Below are positions 1 to 5,975 of a stretch of DNA of 54,258 nucleotides, piece after piece. The DNA comes from a virus. Both the position numbers and the translations under genes were made by a program. The notes under the pieces are model-generated. The model was not told where the DNA came from. It saw nothing but the letters and a program-made list of their open reading frames with translations, and searched no databases. How positions within the stretch are numbered: the stretch's first letter is position 1; each line of letters begins with the position of its first letter. The stretch lies in IMG/VR virus record IMGVR_UViG_3300034110_001257, positions 1 through 54,258 of that record; one strand, 5' to 3'.

Positions 1-345
1 ATGGATGTGAATGTTTACGACTTGGATTCTGTAACTGACGAACACATTGGGATGAAAATCCGTGCTCGTGAAAGCTTCGTGCTTGAGTGCCCGAACTCGA
101 CAAAATTCACAATGGCCGTCGAGAAGCTCGAAAAAATGATCGAATCTCAAGGGATGACGTGTCGCATCTATACCATCGGTCGGGTGGCGGCGATGGGAGC
201 AGCTGCCTGGACAGGCTGGGGAACCGTTATTGCAGCCGGCGCTGGTATTGCAATGGCCGCGCACAACATTGCTACGTGGTCCCCGGACTACGAGATCGGC
301 AAGCTCATGACAGGCTCTAAAATTTACGTAAATTACAAAAAGTGA
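1..345 (+). CDS. Small protein with Gly/Ala-rich hydrophobic segment, unknown function
   Basis: The frame encodes 114 residues and opens with an ATG at the first base of the window, so the true start could lie upstream and no ribosome binding site can be judged. The N-terminal half is polar. Residues about 60-90 form a Gly/Ala-rich hydrophobic stretch that could insert in a membrane, followed by a polar tail ending in YVNYKK. I do not recognise a family. It lies outside the leftward phage operon and on the opposite strand, so it may be a host gene, a moron or part of a neighbouring element. Confidence 0.5.
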   Translation: MDVNVYDLDSVTDEHIGMKIRARESFVLECPNSTKFTMAVEKLEKMIESQGMTCRIYTIGRVAAMGAAAWTGWGTVIAAGAGIAMAAHNIATWSPDYEIGKLMTGSKIYVNYKK

Positions 346-423
346 GCTCGTCCGTATTTCTCTCGTTGCTCGAGATGGAATAAAGCTTCCAGTAATGTAG
401 CAGTAGCGTGAGATTCGGGCCTC

Positions 424-444
424 AGGCCGCGCCACAAGCGGCCT
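424..444. terminator. Intergenic hairpin
   Basis: AGGCCGC and GCGGCCT form a perfect 7-bp stem around a 7-nt loop between two convergent genes. There is no T-tract on either side, so a terminator role is plausible only from its position. Confidence 0.3.
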
Positions 445-533
445 GTGCACCGGCCTTGTCTAATACAGTTCCGCCAGTTTCAGCGACTTTCACCCAGTAA
501 AACCGAGAAGCTTTCGAGCAGTTTTAGACAGCA

Positions 534-839
534 TCAGCACCCCCACCCTGGCGTTCTGCCAACGATGATCCGTCCCGGCTCGTCACTCCCCATACCCTCC
601 CACGATTCGTACTTGAACAGGCCGATGTGATAGGCCTCTTCGAACTCCATCAGCGCCCAGTAACGAGCAGCCTCGGTCAGCTCCAGCATGTCGACCAGGT
701 TCTCCGAACTGACTTCACGCCGGCGGTGAGCGGCATAGGCCATCTCATCGAGCACAGCGGCGCGGCCGTCTGGATCGGTTATCAAAGAGAACTGGTCGTT
801 CAGCTCATCCAGCCATGCTTTCGGGATCCCGGCCATCAT
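534..839 (-). CDS. Hypothetical protein, second gene of SOS-box operon
   Basis: The product is 101 residues, acidic and mostly helical in appearance, with no recognised domain. The start is placed at the ATG that overlaps the stop of the preceding gene (ATGA), which implies translational coupling. A second ATG directly follows. Together with the gene at 836-1129 it forms a two-gene leftward operon behind a LexA box, at the far left end of the late region. Function unknown. Confidence 0.65.
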   Translation of the reverse strand: MMAGIPKAWLDELNDQFSLITDPDGRAAVLDEMAYAAHRRREVSSENLVDMLELTEAARYWALMEFEEAYHIGLFKYESWEGMGSDEPGRIIVGRTPGWGC

Positions 840-1129
840 TCTGCCCTGCACCACCAGGACTGCGCGTAGAGCACGCCGTCGACCTCCTCCACCCCGTTGA
901 TGTTAATGCCGAGCTGGGCCATGCCGTTGACCTTGGCATCGTGCAGCCGCGGGATGATGTCCGGCCCAGGCGAAGGGTTAAACACCCAAGCCTGTGTCGA
1001 TACCCGGCCCAGCGGCTCACTGTGATGATCGCCCATGTGGATGTCGGCCCGAATGGGCGTGATCTTGCCGAGCTGATTCGTAGGGATGGCCACGCCATTC
1101 ACGCGGCGGCGAACGAGGAGGAAGTACAT
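836..1129 (-). CDS. Small protein behind a LexA box, unknown function
   Basis: The gene encodes 97 residues starting [14 protein letters not shown] and ending WWCRAE, with no recognised domain. The chosen ATG lies 10 bases from a near-perfect LexA box (1142-1157), so transcription is probably SOS-induced. The frame extends further upstream, but through the LexA box and the preceding gene, so the longer form is unlikely. It overlaps the next gene by ATGA. From memory a small prophage gene (PP_3901) has been reported in the LexA regulon of P. putida KT2440; whether this is the same family cannot be decided here. Confidence 0.65.
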   Translation of the reverse strand: MYFLLVRRRVNGVAIPTNQLGKITPIRADIHMGDHHSEPLGRVSTQAWVFNPSPGPDIIPRLHDAKVNGMAQLGININGVEEVDGVLYAQSWWCRAE

Positions 1130-1141
1130 AGGGCACCAATA

Positions 1142-1157
1142 CTGTATGGATAAACAG
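1142..1157. promoter_or_regulatory. LexA (SOS) box
   Basis: CTGTATGGATAAACAG matches the CTGT-N8-ACAG LexA consensus, and the flanking bases (ATA before, TAT after) extend the dyad. It sits just upstream of the leftward gene starting at 1129. On the minus strand TTGCCC and TATACG, 15 bases apart, could serve as -35 and -10, with the box over the transcription start. Confidence 0.8.
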
Positions 1158-1202
1158 TATCGTATAGGCGGGATTGGTTGCGGGCAATTGCCGATCAGCG
1201 GA

Positions 1203-1427
1203 TCAGTGAAGAGGTGGCAAATCCTTGCCTCTGGCCTTGGCGATGACGCGGAGCTGGTAATCGGACACAGCCTGGAACAGCGACTCGGCCAGCAGGCGCA
1301 ACCGCTCGATCTCTTCCGCCGGCGCACCGCGATCCTGGGCCTGGTGATACTCCCGCAGGGCGTCGACAGCCTGCTGAATCAGCGGCTCGCCGGCTTCGAC
1401 CATCCCGATGAAAGTCCGCTCATCCAT
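1203..1427 (-). CDS. Small helical phage protein, unknown
   Basis: The product is 74 residues (MDERTFIGMVEAGEP...), rich in Glu, Ala, Leu and Gln, and probably an all-helical or coiled-coil protein. The start is supported by GGAG seven bases upstream. A longer in-frame form exists but lacks such a site. It lies between the acyltransferase and the SOS pair, on the same strand. No family is recognised. Confidence 0.55.
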   Translation of the reverse strand: MDERTFIGMVEAGEPLIQQAVDALREYHQAQDRGAPAEEIERLRLLAESLFQAVSDYQLRVIAKARGKDLPPLH

Positions 1428-1567
1428 TCCTAAGCTCCAGGCAGGAATGATATTGAAAGGTTTGGTAAATAACCAACGTTGAAGCCTCATCAAGCGTGAA
1501 ACCTCCAGAGCTAAGATTAGGCTGCTTCAAAGAAAAAACCAGCAAGCAGCCTAATGGCGTGATCACT

Positions 1568-2623
1568 CTAGTGCTGAACTTCAATAGCTGGGCCGGCCTT
1601 GAGGGATGAGCGTGAAATCATTTTTGCTAGCTTCAGCAGATATTTCTCTACAAGAATGTAGCATATAATTCCGCCTAGCAGCCCAGCAGTCACAGCGCCT
1701 ACCGCGTACCAGACTGCCATCGCAAGGCTGGATATCTTCCCAAAAGTCGTTACAAATAGCACATACCAGATTCGTTGAGAAATTGGATGCGACAAATACA
1801 GTGAATATGATGCCTCCCCAAACAACAAAGCGACCCTATTAATATTTGACCGAATGTACTTCTCAATCGAAATGAATCCTGCGACTAAGAAAAATGCCGG
1901 GACGCCGTATACTAAAGACCGAGTGAATATGGTGAAATCAGCTAATACTAACGCCACACTACTAGTGCCAACCAATAGGATTGTCGGCAACAACCCGATA
2001 CTTACCCAGCGCTGTCTGGTGACCCCTAGCAAGACGCCAAGCAGAAATTCAATGATGATCGGGCTTGTGTAGGTTTTGCCCAATGGACCTTCTGGAGCCA
2101 AAGCAGAGCCAACGATAGCAAGCGTAACTATAACTGCAGCTATGAACAAAAGCCTCATTCTTAGGTTTTGCAGTGCTAAGGAGAGACCGAATATCGCGTA
2201 AAAGAACATCTCATATGTGAGGGTCCACCCAATGGTGTATACAGGTGTGATATCACCAACATCGGGGTTTTGGGCGGGAATGAAAAACAGTGACTTAAGC
2301 AGGAATACTGGATCGACTCCCCGAGAGTTGAAAAACAAGCTTGGCATTAATAGCGCAGCAGCGACAAGTACAAAGGTGAACAACCAGTATAAAGGCGCCA
2401 CTCTCAATATCCGCGAAACCCAAAACTCTCTTATACCTTTACTCTTACCTTCTGTGGTTACCCACATTACGAAACCGGATATGACAAAGAATATATCTAC
2501 GCCAAAATCACCCACCGGGTTATCGAAGTATGGTGCTACAGCAATCATCACCATGGAATGGTAGATGATAACTAGCCCAGCTGCGATGCCTCTCAAGTAT
2601 TGTATTCCGTAGAATTTTTCCAC
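1568..2623 (-). CDS. Acyltransferase family 3 membrane protein, probable O-antigen/LPS acetylase
   Basis: This is an integral membrane O-acyltransferase of the OafA/NodX family (Acyltransferase 3), which acetylates surface sugars from the periplasmic side. The N-terminal signature YLRGIAAGLVIIYHS carries the family's Arg and catalytic His, followed by FGVDIFFVISGFVM and about ten hydrophobic segments. The C-terminal SGNH domain of OafA is absent; at about 351 residues it is the short, membrane-only form. I chose GTG (MEKFYGIQYLRG), but a TTG at 2641 is possible. It is visibly AT-richer than its neighbours, a sign of recent acquisition. Such enzymes are classic lysogenic-conversion genes that change the O-antigen receptor. 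Confidence 0.85.
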   Translation of the reverse strand: MEKFYGIQYLRGIAAGLVIIYHSMVMIAVAPYFDNPVGDFGVDIFFVISGFVMWVTTEGKSKGIREFWVSRILRVAPLYWLFTFVLVAAALLMPSLFFNSRGVDPVFLLKSLFFIPAQNPDVGDITPVYTIGWTLTYEMFFYAIFGLSLALQNLRMRLLFIAAVIVTLAIVGSALAPEGPLGKTYTSPIIIEFLLGVLLGVTRQRWVSIGLLPTILLVGTSSVALVLADFTIFTRSLVYGVPAFFLVAGFISIEKYIRSNINRVALLFGEASYSLYLSHPISQRIWYVLFVTTFGKISSLAMAVWYAVGAVTAGLLGGIICYILVEKYLLKLAKMISRSSLKAGPAIEVQH

Positions 2624-2718
2624 GCGTACAGTCCATTGCAAATTTGTGAGATTAATTTGCCATTATCGCTGGGTACGTGGCATTTCTCAATATCTTGAGA
2701 GGCTGAAGTCTGAGATGA

Positions 2719-3255
2719 CTATTTTCGCCCGAGTGCGTCATAGGACGCTTCGCACTGATGACCGGCTATTCGTGCCCGGTCATAAGCCTGCGCCAACTCT
2801 CCCGCTCGTTCATCAGCCCGTGAGAGCAGCTCGGAGAGCACCATGGCGGCGCGGGTGGCTGCCTCGCGTCGGTCGATAGCGGCGGTATCCGGGCCGGGGC
2901 AACTGACGGTGGAGGCGAGCTTGGCGGCGTCACTGCGCAGCCGCTGGCCAGCAGCATCGGCACCAACAGCGCCAGCATCAGCAATCGTCCGTTCTTCTTG
3001 GGCATGGGCTCTCGCCTCCTCCTGCGCCTCGGCGCGTCGTTGTTCTTCTTGCCTGGCCTGGGCTGCGGCGCGGCGGTCGCGCTCGGAAACCTCCAGGCGG
3101 TAATCGGCCAGGGTCTTTTCGGTCTTGGCGGTTTCCGCACGTGCACCAGACGCAGCCCCATCAGCAACCACCAACCGGTACTGCTGGCCACCGGCAACCA
3201 GCATCAGGGCGATCAGCCACCAGCACCAGGTCGGTACCGCGCCGAGCCAGTTCAT
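2719..3255 (-). CDS. Rz-like inner-membrane spanin (DUF2514 type)
   Basis: The protein (178 residues) begins MNWLGAVPTWCWWLIALMLVAGG, an N-terminal signal-anchor. A long periplasmic Ala/Arg/Glu-rich coiled coil follows, with a conserved-looking C-terminal end. This is the i-spanin layout; it would pair with the embedded Rz1 lipoprotein to fuse inner and outer membranes after endolysin action. Its start overlaps the endolysin stop as ATGA. The family resemblance is to DUF2514 proteins of Pseudomonas phages. Confidence 0.8.
   Translation of the reverse strand: MNWLGAVPTWCWWLIALMLVAGGQQYRLVVADGAASGARAETAKTEKTLADYRLEVSERDRRAAAQARQEEQRRAEAQEEARAHAQEERTIADAGAVGADAAGQRLRSDAAKLASTVSCPGPDTAAIDRREAATRAAMVLSELLSRADERAGELAQAYDRARIAGHQCEASYDALGRK
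2766..3005 (-). CDS. Rz1-like outer-membrane spanin lipoprotein, embedded in Rz
   Basis: In another frame inside the Rz gene, a 79-residue product begins MPKKNGRLLMLALLVPMLLASGC. This is a lipoprotein signal peptide with lipobox LASGC, followed by a proline-rich stretch (TPPSSPPPSVAPARIPP) typical of Rz1 proteins. AGGAGG lies upstream of the ATG. A fully nested Rz1 is known from lambda and relatives. It should be lipidated, sorted to the outer membrane and bind the Rz coiled coil. Confidence 0.85.
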   Translation of the reverse strand: MPKKNGRLLMLALLVPMLLASGCAVTPPSSPPPSVAPARIPPLSTDARQPPAPPWCSPSCSHGLMNERESWRRLMTGHE

Positions 3256-3740
3256 GCGAGCGCCCCTCCGAGCTTCTGCCACTGAGCCAGCAGCGCGCCC
3301 AAGGCTTTGGGATTCTGGTCATAGTTGTTGCCCGGGAAACTGGCCCATTCGTTGGCGCACTTGGCTATTGCCTCGCGGATCTTTCCATCCTTGATCAACT
3401 GCAGCGCACCACGCTCGCCCAATCGCTTGATGGCTGCCAAGTCCTGCGCCTCTGGCGTGAAGCGCCCCTTGAATCCGTAGCGCTTCACCAGTTCGTCCCA
3501 CGTACCGGCAAGAAACTGGTAGCGGCCTGCCGCGCTACTGGTGATCGGCTTGCCATTGGAGAGCCGGGTGATCTTCTGGCGAGGGTGATCGACATACCCC
3601 TGAAACAGGCCTTTGCCGAACAGAACGTTGTAACCGTCATCGCTACCTTTCACGGCTTGGGTGCCCTCGGCGAAGGCGATCAGGTCCAAAAACCGGAGGA
3701 CGTTCACGCCTCCGGCCTGGGATTCGGTGAGTCTGGCCAT
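3252..3740 (-). CDS. Endolysin, lambda R-type lytic transglycosylase
   Basis: The product (162 residues) follows the lambda gpR pattern: FLDLIAFAEGT with the catalytic Glu at residue 25, DGYNVLFGKGLFQGYVDHPR, SAAGRYQFL, RLGERGALQLI and a C-terminal ANEWASFPGNNY block. It cleaves peptidoglycan glycan strands. There is no signal peptide, so a holin is needed for release. The MARLTESQ start has GGAG five bases upstream and is preferred over MPGDN five codons earlier. A hairpin with T-tract precedes the ribosome binding site. A degenerate second copy lies at 4416-4748. Confidence 0.9.
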   Translation of the reverse strand: MARLTESQAGGVNVLRFLDLIAFAEGTQAVKGSDDGYNVLFGKGLFQGYVDHPRQKITRLSNGKPITSSAAGRYQFLAGTWDELVKRYGFKGRFTPEAQDLAAIKRLGERGALQLIKDGKIREAIAKCANEWASFPGNNYDQNPKALGALLAQWQKLGGALA

Positions 3741-3753
3741 GTTGTCTCCAGGC

Positions 3754-3778
3754 AAAAAGAAGCCCGCACGAGGCGGGC
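3754..3778 (-). terminator. Hairpin/T-tract directly upstream of endolysin RBS
   Basis: Read leftward, GCCCGC-CTCGT-GCGGGC is followed by TTCTTTTT and then the CTGGAGA ribosome binding site of the endolysin. It looks like an intrinsic terminator set immediately before a gene and is one of a series of such blocks. Confidence 0.7.
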
Positions 3779-3841
3779 ATGGATGTGTCTTCTGTGATAC
3801 TTAGTCGTCCAATCTGTATTAACCGATGCACGAGGCTGGCT

Positions 3842-4048
3842 ATGAAAAACGGATTTTTTGCAGTTGGAATAGTGACTTGCTTGCTTACCGGATGCTCCCA
3901 CTTCTCCAACAGCTCTTATGGGAGCCCTACCAGTCCTCACAAGATCGCGTGCGATGACACCCCGCCGAATCAACCAGGCTGTTACAACCGCCAGCACCAA
4001 GAAGGCATTCTCAACAAACTGGTGGATTCCATTCGTGACGGACGTTGA
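3842..4048 (+). CDS. Small lipoprotein A (CDxxPxNQPGCY type)
   Basis: The product has 68 residues: MKNGFFAVGIVTCLLTGC is a lipoprotein signal with lipobox LTGC, followed by SHFSNSSYG and a conserved-looking CDDTPPNQPGCY block. GAGG lies upstream of the ATG. It is divergent from the endolysin and is a clear paralogue of the lipoprotein at 4857-5066 (CDASPANQPGCYE). The two cysteines of the block could form a disulfide. Likely an outer-membrane-anchored phage moron; surface masking or exclusion is possible but not shown. Confidence 0.7.
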   Translation: MKNGFFAVGIVTCLLTGCSHFSNSSYGSPTSPHKIACDDTPPNQPGCYNRQHQEGILNKLVDSIRDGR

Positions 4049-4105
4049 TGGCTGCTCTAGCCTTCACAGTGATGGGCTTCGAGGTCTGCAAGACAGGAGG
4101 CTGAT

Positions 4106-4459
4106 ATGAGGTTGTGGATAGGATGTGCGCTGGCGGTAGCACTGAGCGGGTGCGGGACGATGCGCACTGTGTCTAATGAAGAAAAGGCCGTGGACGACCT
4201 AGCGAAATGGGATTCCTACTGCCCAGAGATCCCTCGGATGTATAGCGGCGTTGCGTATCAGTTTTGCAACTTAACTGGGCCGGAAAGAACGGGAGTACAT
4301 TCAGATCCATACGCAATCCTGATCGACATGGCAGCGTCTGGCATTGCTGATACCGTTGTGCTGCCCTACACCAGTTATCAGCAATACAAGCACGGCAATA
4401 TGGTAATACCAAGCTTCAGCCCGCAGATGCCTCAGGCACCGGCTCAGTCGGATCTTTAG
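4106..4459 (+). CDS. YceK/YidQ-like lipoprotein
   Basis: The 117-residue product starts MRLWIGCALAVALSGCGTMRTV with lipobox LSGC, and has a YSGVAYQFCNL region and a later DTVVLPYTSYQQY segment. The order resembles the YceK/YidQ (DUF1375) lipoprotein family, whose function is unknown. AGGAGG lies five bases before the ATG. It sits on the plus strand among leftward lysis genes, between the two copies of the duplicated lipoprotein/endolysin block, as a moron would. Confidence 0.65.
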   Translation: MRLWIGCALAVALSGCGTMRTVSNEEKAVDDLAKWDSYCPEIPRMYSGVAYQFCNLTGPERTGVHSDPYAILIDMAASGIADTVVLPYTSYQQYKHGNMVIPSFSPQMPQAPAQSDL

Positions 4460-4748
4460 ACGTAATCGAGACCCTGGCGCTGCAATCCTTCAGCGCCTGC
4501 GTGGTGAATACCTGAGCGGCGAAAACTGGTTCAGGATCGCATAGCCGCGAGCGTAACTCTCGAGCAACCGGTACCGGCCGACAGCGGTGCTGGTGATCGG
4601 CATAGCCTTGGAACTGGCCGCCATCGTACAGCACGCTGTAGCCATCATCGCCGCCTTTGCCGGTCGAGGTGCCCTCTGAAAAGGCGATCAGGTCAAGGAA
4701 CCGGAGCACATTCGCACCTCCGGCCTGGGATTCGGTGAGTCTGGCCAT
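4416..4748 (-). pseudogene. Degenerate endolysin copy fused to the 3' end of the 73-aa tail-region protein
   Basis: The first about 45 codons (MARLTESQAGGANVLRFL...FSEGT...GYADH) repeat the intact endolysin. After that a deletion shifts the frame; in a second frame one can read PITSTAVGRYRLLES, matching the endolysin block PITSSAAGRYQFL. Next, AILNQF and then, in the first frame, ALKDCSARVSITS match the C-terminal half of the protein at 5159-5380. The result is a broken mosaic of two neighbouring genes. It keeps its own hairpin and ribosome binding site, so a short non-functional product could still be made. Confidence 0.75.
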
Positions 4749-4762
4749 AGTTTCTCCAGGCG

Positions 4763-4782
4763 AAAAAATCTGCTTAAAGCAG
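4763..4782 (-). terminator. Hairpin/T-tract upstream of endolysin remnant
   Basis: Read leftward, CTGC-TTTAA-GCAG is followed by ATTTTTT and CGCCTGGAGA before the ATG at 4748. It is the duplicated but diverged equivalent of the block at 3754-3778. Confidence 0.5.
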
Positions 4783-4856
4783 GCTGTGATGAGCGGGGCT
4801 ATACCCTCCGCCACCGCTAAGCGATACGATGCTGCGGTCTATAGAAGGGATTTCTT

Positions 4857-5066
4857 ATGAAGCGTATTTCGGCATTACTCATGTTTTCCGCGCTGGCGGC
4901 CTGCTCTCACTATGGCTCGAGCGGCGATATCAAGGAGGTAGGCTCAAAGGGATACACCGTTCGGTGTGATGCCTCGCCTGCTAACCAGCCCGGCTGTTAT
5001 GAGCCACCTCCGTCTTTCAACTGGTGGCCAACCGAGAAACTGAAGTTTCAAATCGGCAGCAAATGA
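4857..5066 (+). CDS. Small lipoprotein B, paralogue of lipoprotein A
   Basis: The 69-residue product begins MKRISALLMFSALAACSHYGSS, a lipoprotein signal with lipobox LAAC, and carries CDASPANQPGCY. The +1 to +3 residues after lipidation (CSH) match lipoprotein A. Its distance to the divergent endolysin remnant start (about 110 bases) is nearly that between lipoprotein A and the intact endolysin. Both therefore come from one duplicated divergent gene pair. Confidence 0.7.
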   Translation: MKRISALLMFSALAACSHYGSSGDIKEVGSKGYTVRCDASPANQPGCYEPPPSFNWWPTEKLKFQIGSK

Positions 5067-5116
5067 GAGACACCGCCACTTACGCATGAGGCTCTTCAGA
5101 AAGGAGCTCGACAGGC

Positions 5117-5138
5117 GAAAAAAACCGCGCGGGGCGGT
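5117..5138 (-). terminator. Terminator-like hairpin after the 73-aa gene
   Basis: Read leftward, ACCGC-CCCGC-GCGGT is followed by TTTTTTT and CGCCTG. It ends the gene at 5159-5380. The trailing CGCCTG without GGAG suggests a decayed copy of the hairpin/RBS block. Confidence 0.6.
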
Positions 5139-5158
5139 CTGGCGCTGGACTAGGTCGG

Positions 5159-5380
5159 TTAAGCGGCCGGGGCTTCCGGCTCCGGCGCTGCTGCTGGCTC
5201 CCTCGCAGTGATCGATACCTTGGCGCTGTAGTCCTTCAGCACCTGAGCCACGCTGACCTGGGCAGTCGGGAACTGGTTCAGGATCTCTCGGGCGCGGGCG
5301 TCAGCTTCCTCCTGAGTGGCATAGCGGGTCTTATTGGCAACGTCGTAGTCATTGCTCAGATTGATGGCAACAAATGGCAT
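5159..5380 (-). CDS. Small tail-region protein, unknown
   Basis: The product is 73 residues (MPFVAINLSNDYDVANKTRYATQEEADARAREILNQ in two pieces, then a Pro/Ala/Glu-rich tail). The EEADARA...ILNQ segment is likely helical. GGAG precedes the ATG, and a hairpin plus T-tract lies before that. It follows the tail-tip genes on the same strand. Its 3' half is duplicated inside the endolysin remnant at 4416-4748. No function is recognised. Confidence 0.65.
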   Translation of the reverse strand: MPFVAINLSNDYDVANKTRYATQEEADARAREILNQFPTAQVSVAQVLKDYSAKVSITAREPAAAPEPEAPAA

Positions 5381-5395
5381 GGGTTTTCTCCAGAC

Positions 5396-5421
5396 AAAAA
5401 GAAGCCCGCTCGATGGCGGGC
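5396..5421 (-). terminator. Hairpin/T-tract directly upstream of the 73-aa gene RBS
   Basis: Read leftward, GCCCGC-CATCGA-GCGGGC is followed by TTCTTTTTGTCTGGAGA and the ATG at 5380. It is nearly the same sequence as the block before the endolysin. Confidence 0.7.
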
Positions 5422-5440
5422 ATTGGGTAGTGGCTTGGGT

Positions 5441-5611
5441 TCAAGCCTTGGGGTATTGCTGCTTGATCTGCTGCAGGGTCGAGAAGAACGGCTCAGCCTT
5501 GGGTATATGCCCTTCATTCATGGCATGCCACAGCATGTCCAGTTGTTCCTCCACCGGCGGATACTCGGCCGCACGGCGCTTGGAGTGGTCGCACTTATGC
5601 TGAATTTTCAA
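5441..5611 (-). CDS. Small tail-region protein with TTG start
   Basis: The 56-residue product (LKIQHKCDHSKRRAAEYPP...YPKA, first codon read as Met) has the look of small proteins found after J in Pseudomonas phages. These have a Pro-Pro followed by a helical LDMLWHAMNEGHIPKAEPFF segment. The TTG start has AGGAG seven bases upstream and overlaps the end of the previous gene by 17 bases. No ATG is available in frame without running far into that gene. A tail-fibre assembly role is only a positional guess. Confidence 0.6.
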   Translation of the reverse strand: MKIQHKCDHSKRRAAEYPPVEEQLDMLWHAMNEGHIPKAEPFFSTLQQIKQQYPKA

Positions 5612-5975
5612 CGGTGAACTCCTGATCGCGGTAGGGCCAAAGGCTGATCGTGACGGTGTAGGTGCCCGGCGCCGAGAATCCCAGCTCGATATCACTGCCG
5701 TCAGCGGTGTAGGTTTCGCTCTCGATGTTGACGGCGGCACCTTCGTGGACCCCCTTCAACCAGCGCCCTTGGAGAACCGCGCCCATCTGAGGGCGCTCCT
5801 TGAGCATTTGCCCCATCACCAGGTGGTCAGCAGTCCTTGCCGGGGTGGGCACTTGGATGTAGGGCCGGTCGGTGTTGAGCCTGATGATTTTCTTCCCGTG
5901 TTCGGGCGGGCAACTGACGGCAAACACGATTCGTCCGTCTGTCTCATAGGCTGCATAGTGCTCAATGCTGCTCAT
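5595..5975 (-). CDS. Tail-tip associated protein, unknown
   Basis: The protein (126 residues) starts MSSIEHYAAYETDGRIVFAV and ends in a beta-rich block, FSAPGTYTVTISLWPYRDQEF. This could be a small Ig-like or fibre-binding fold. It overlaps the end of J by ATGA, so it is translationally coupled to it. Position just after J is where fibre or fibre-chaperone genes lie in lambdoid phages. The family is not recognised with certainty. Confidence 0.65.
   Translation of the reverse strand: MSSIEHYAAYETDGRIVFAVSCPPEHGKKIIRLNTDRPYIQVPTPARTADHLVMGQMLKERPQMGAVLQGRWLKGVHEGAAVNIESETYTADGSDIELGFSAPGTYTVTISLWPYRDQEFTVENSA

Noticed and set aside
3141-3797. Plus-strand frame opposite the endolysin and Rz
   Set aside because: It is a shadow of two well-supported genes, with Arg/Gln-rich composition.
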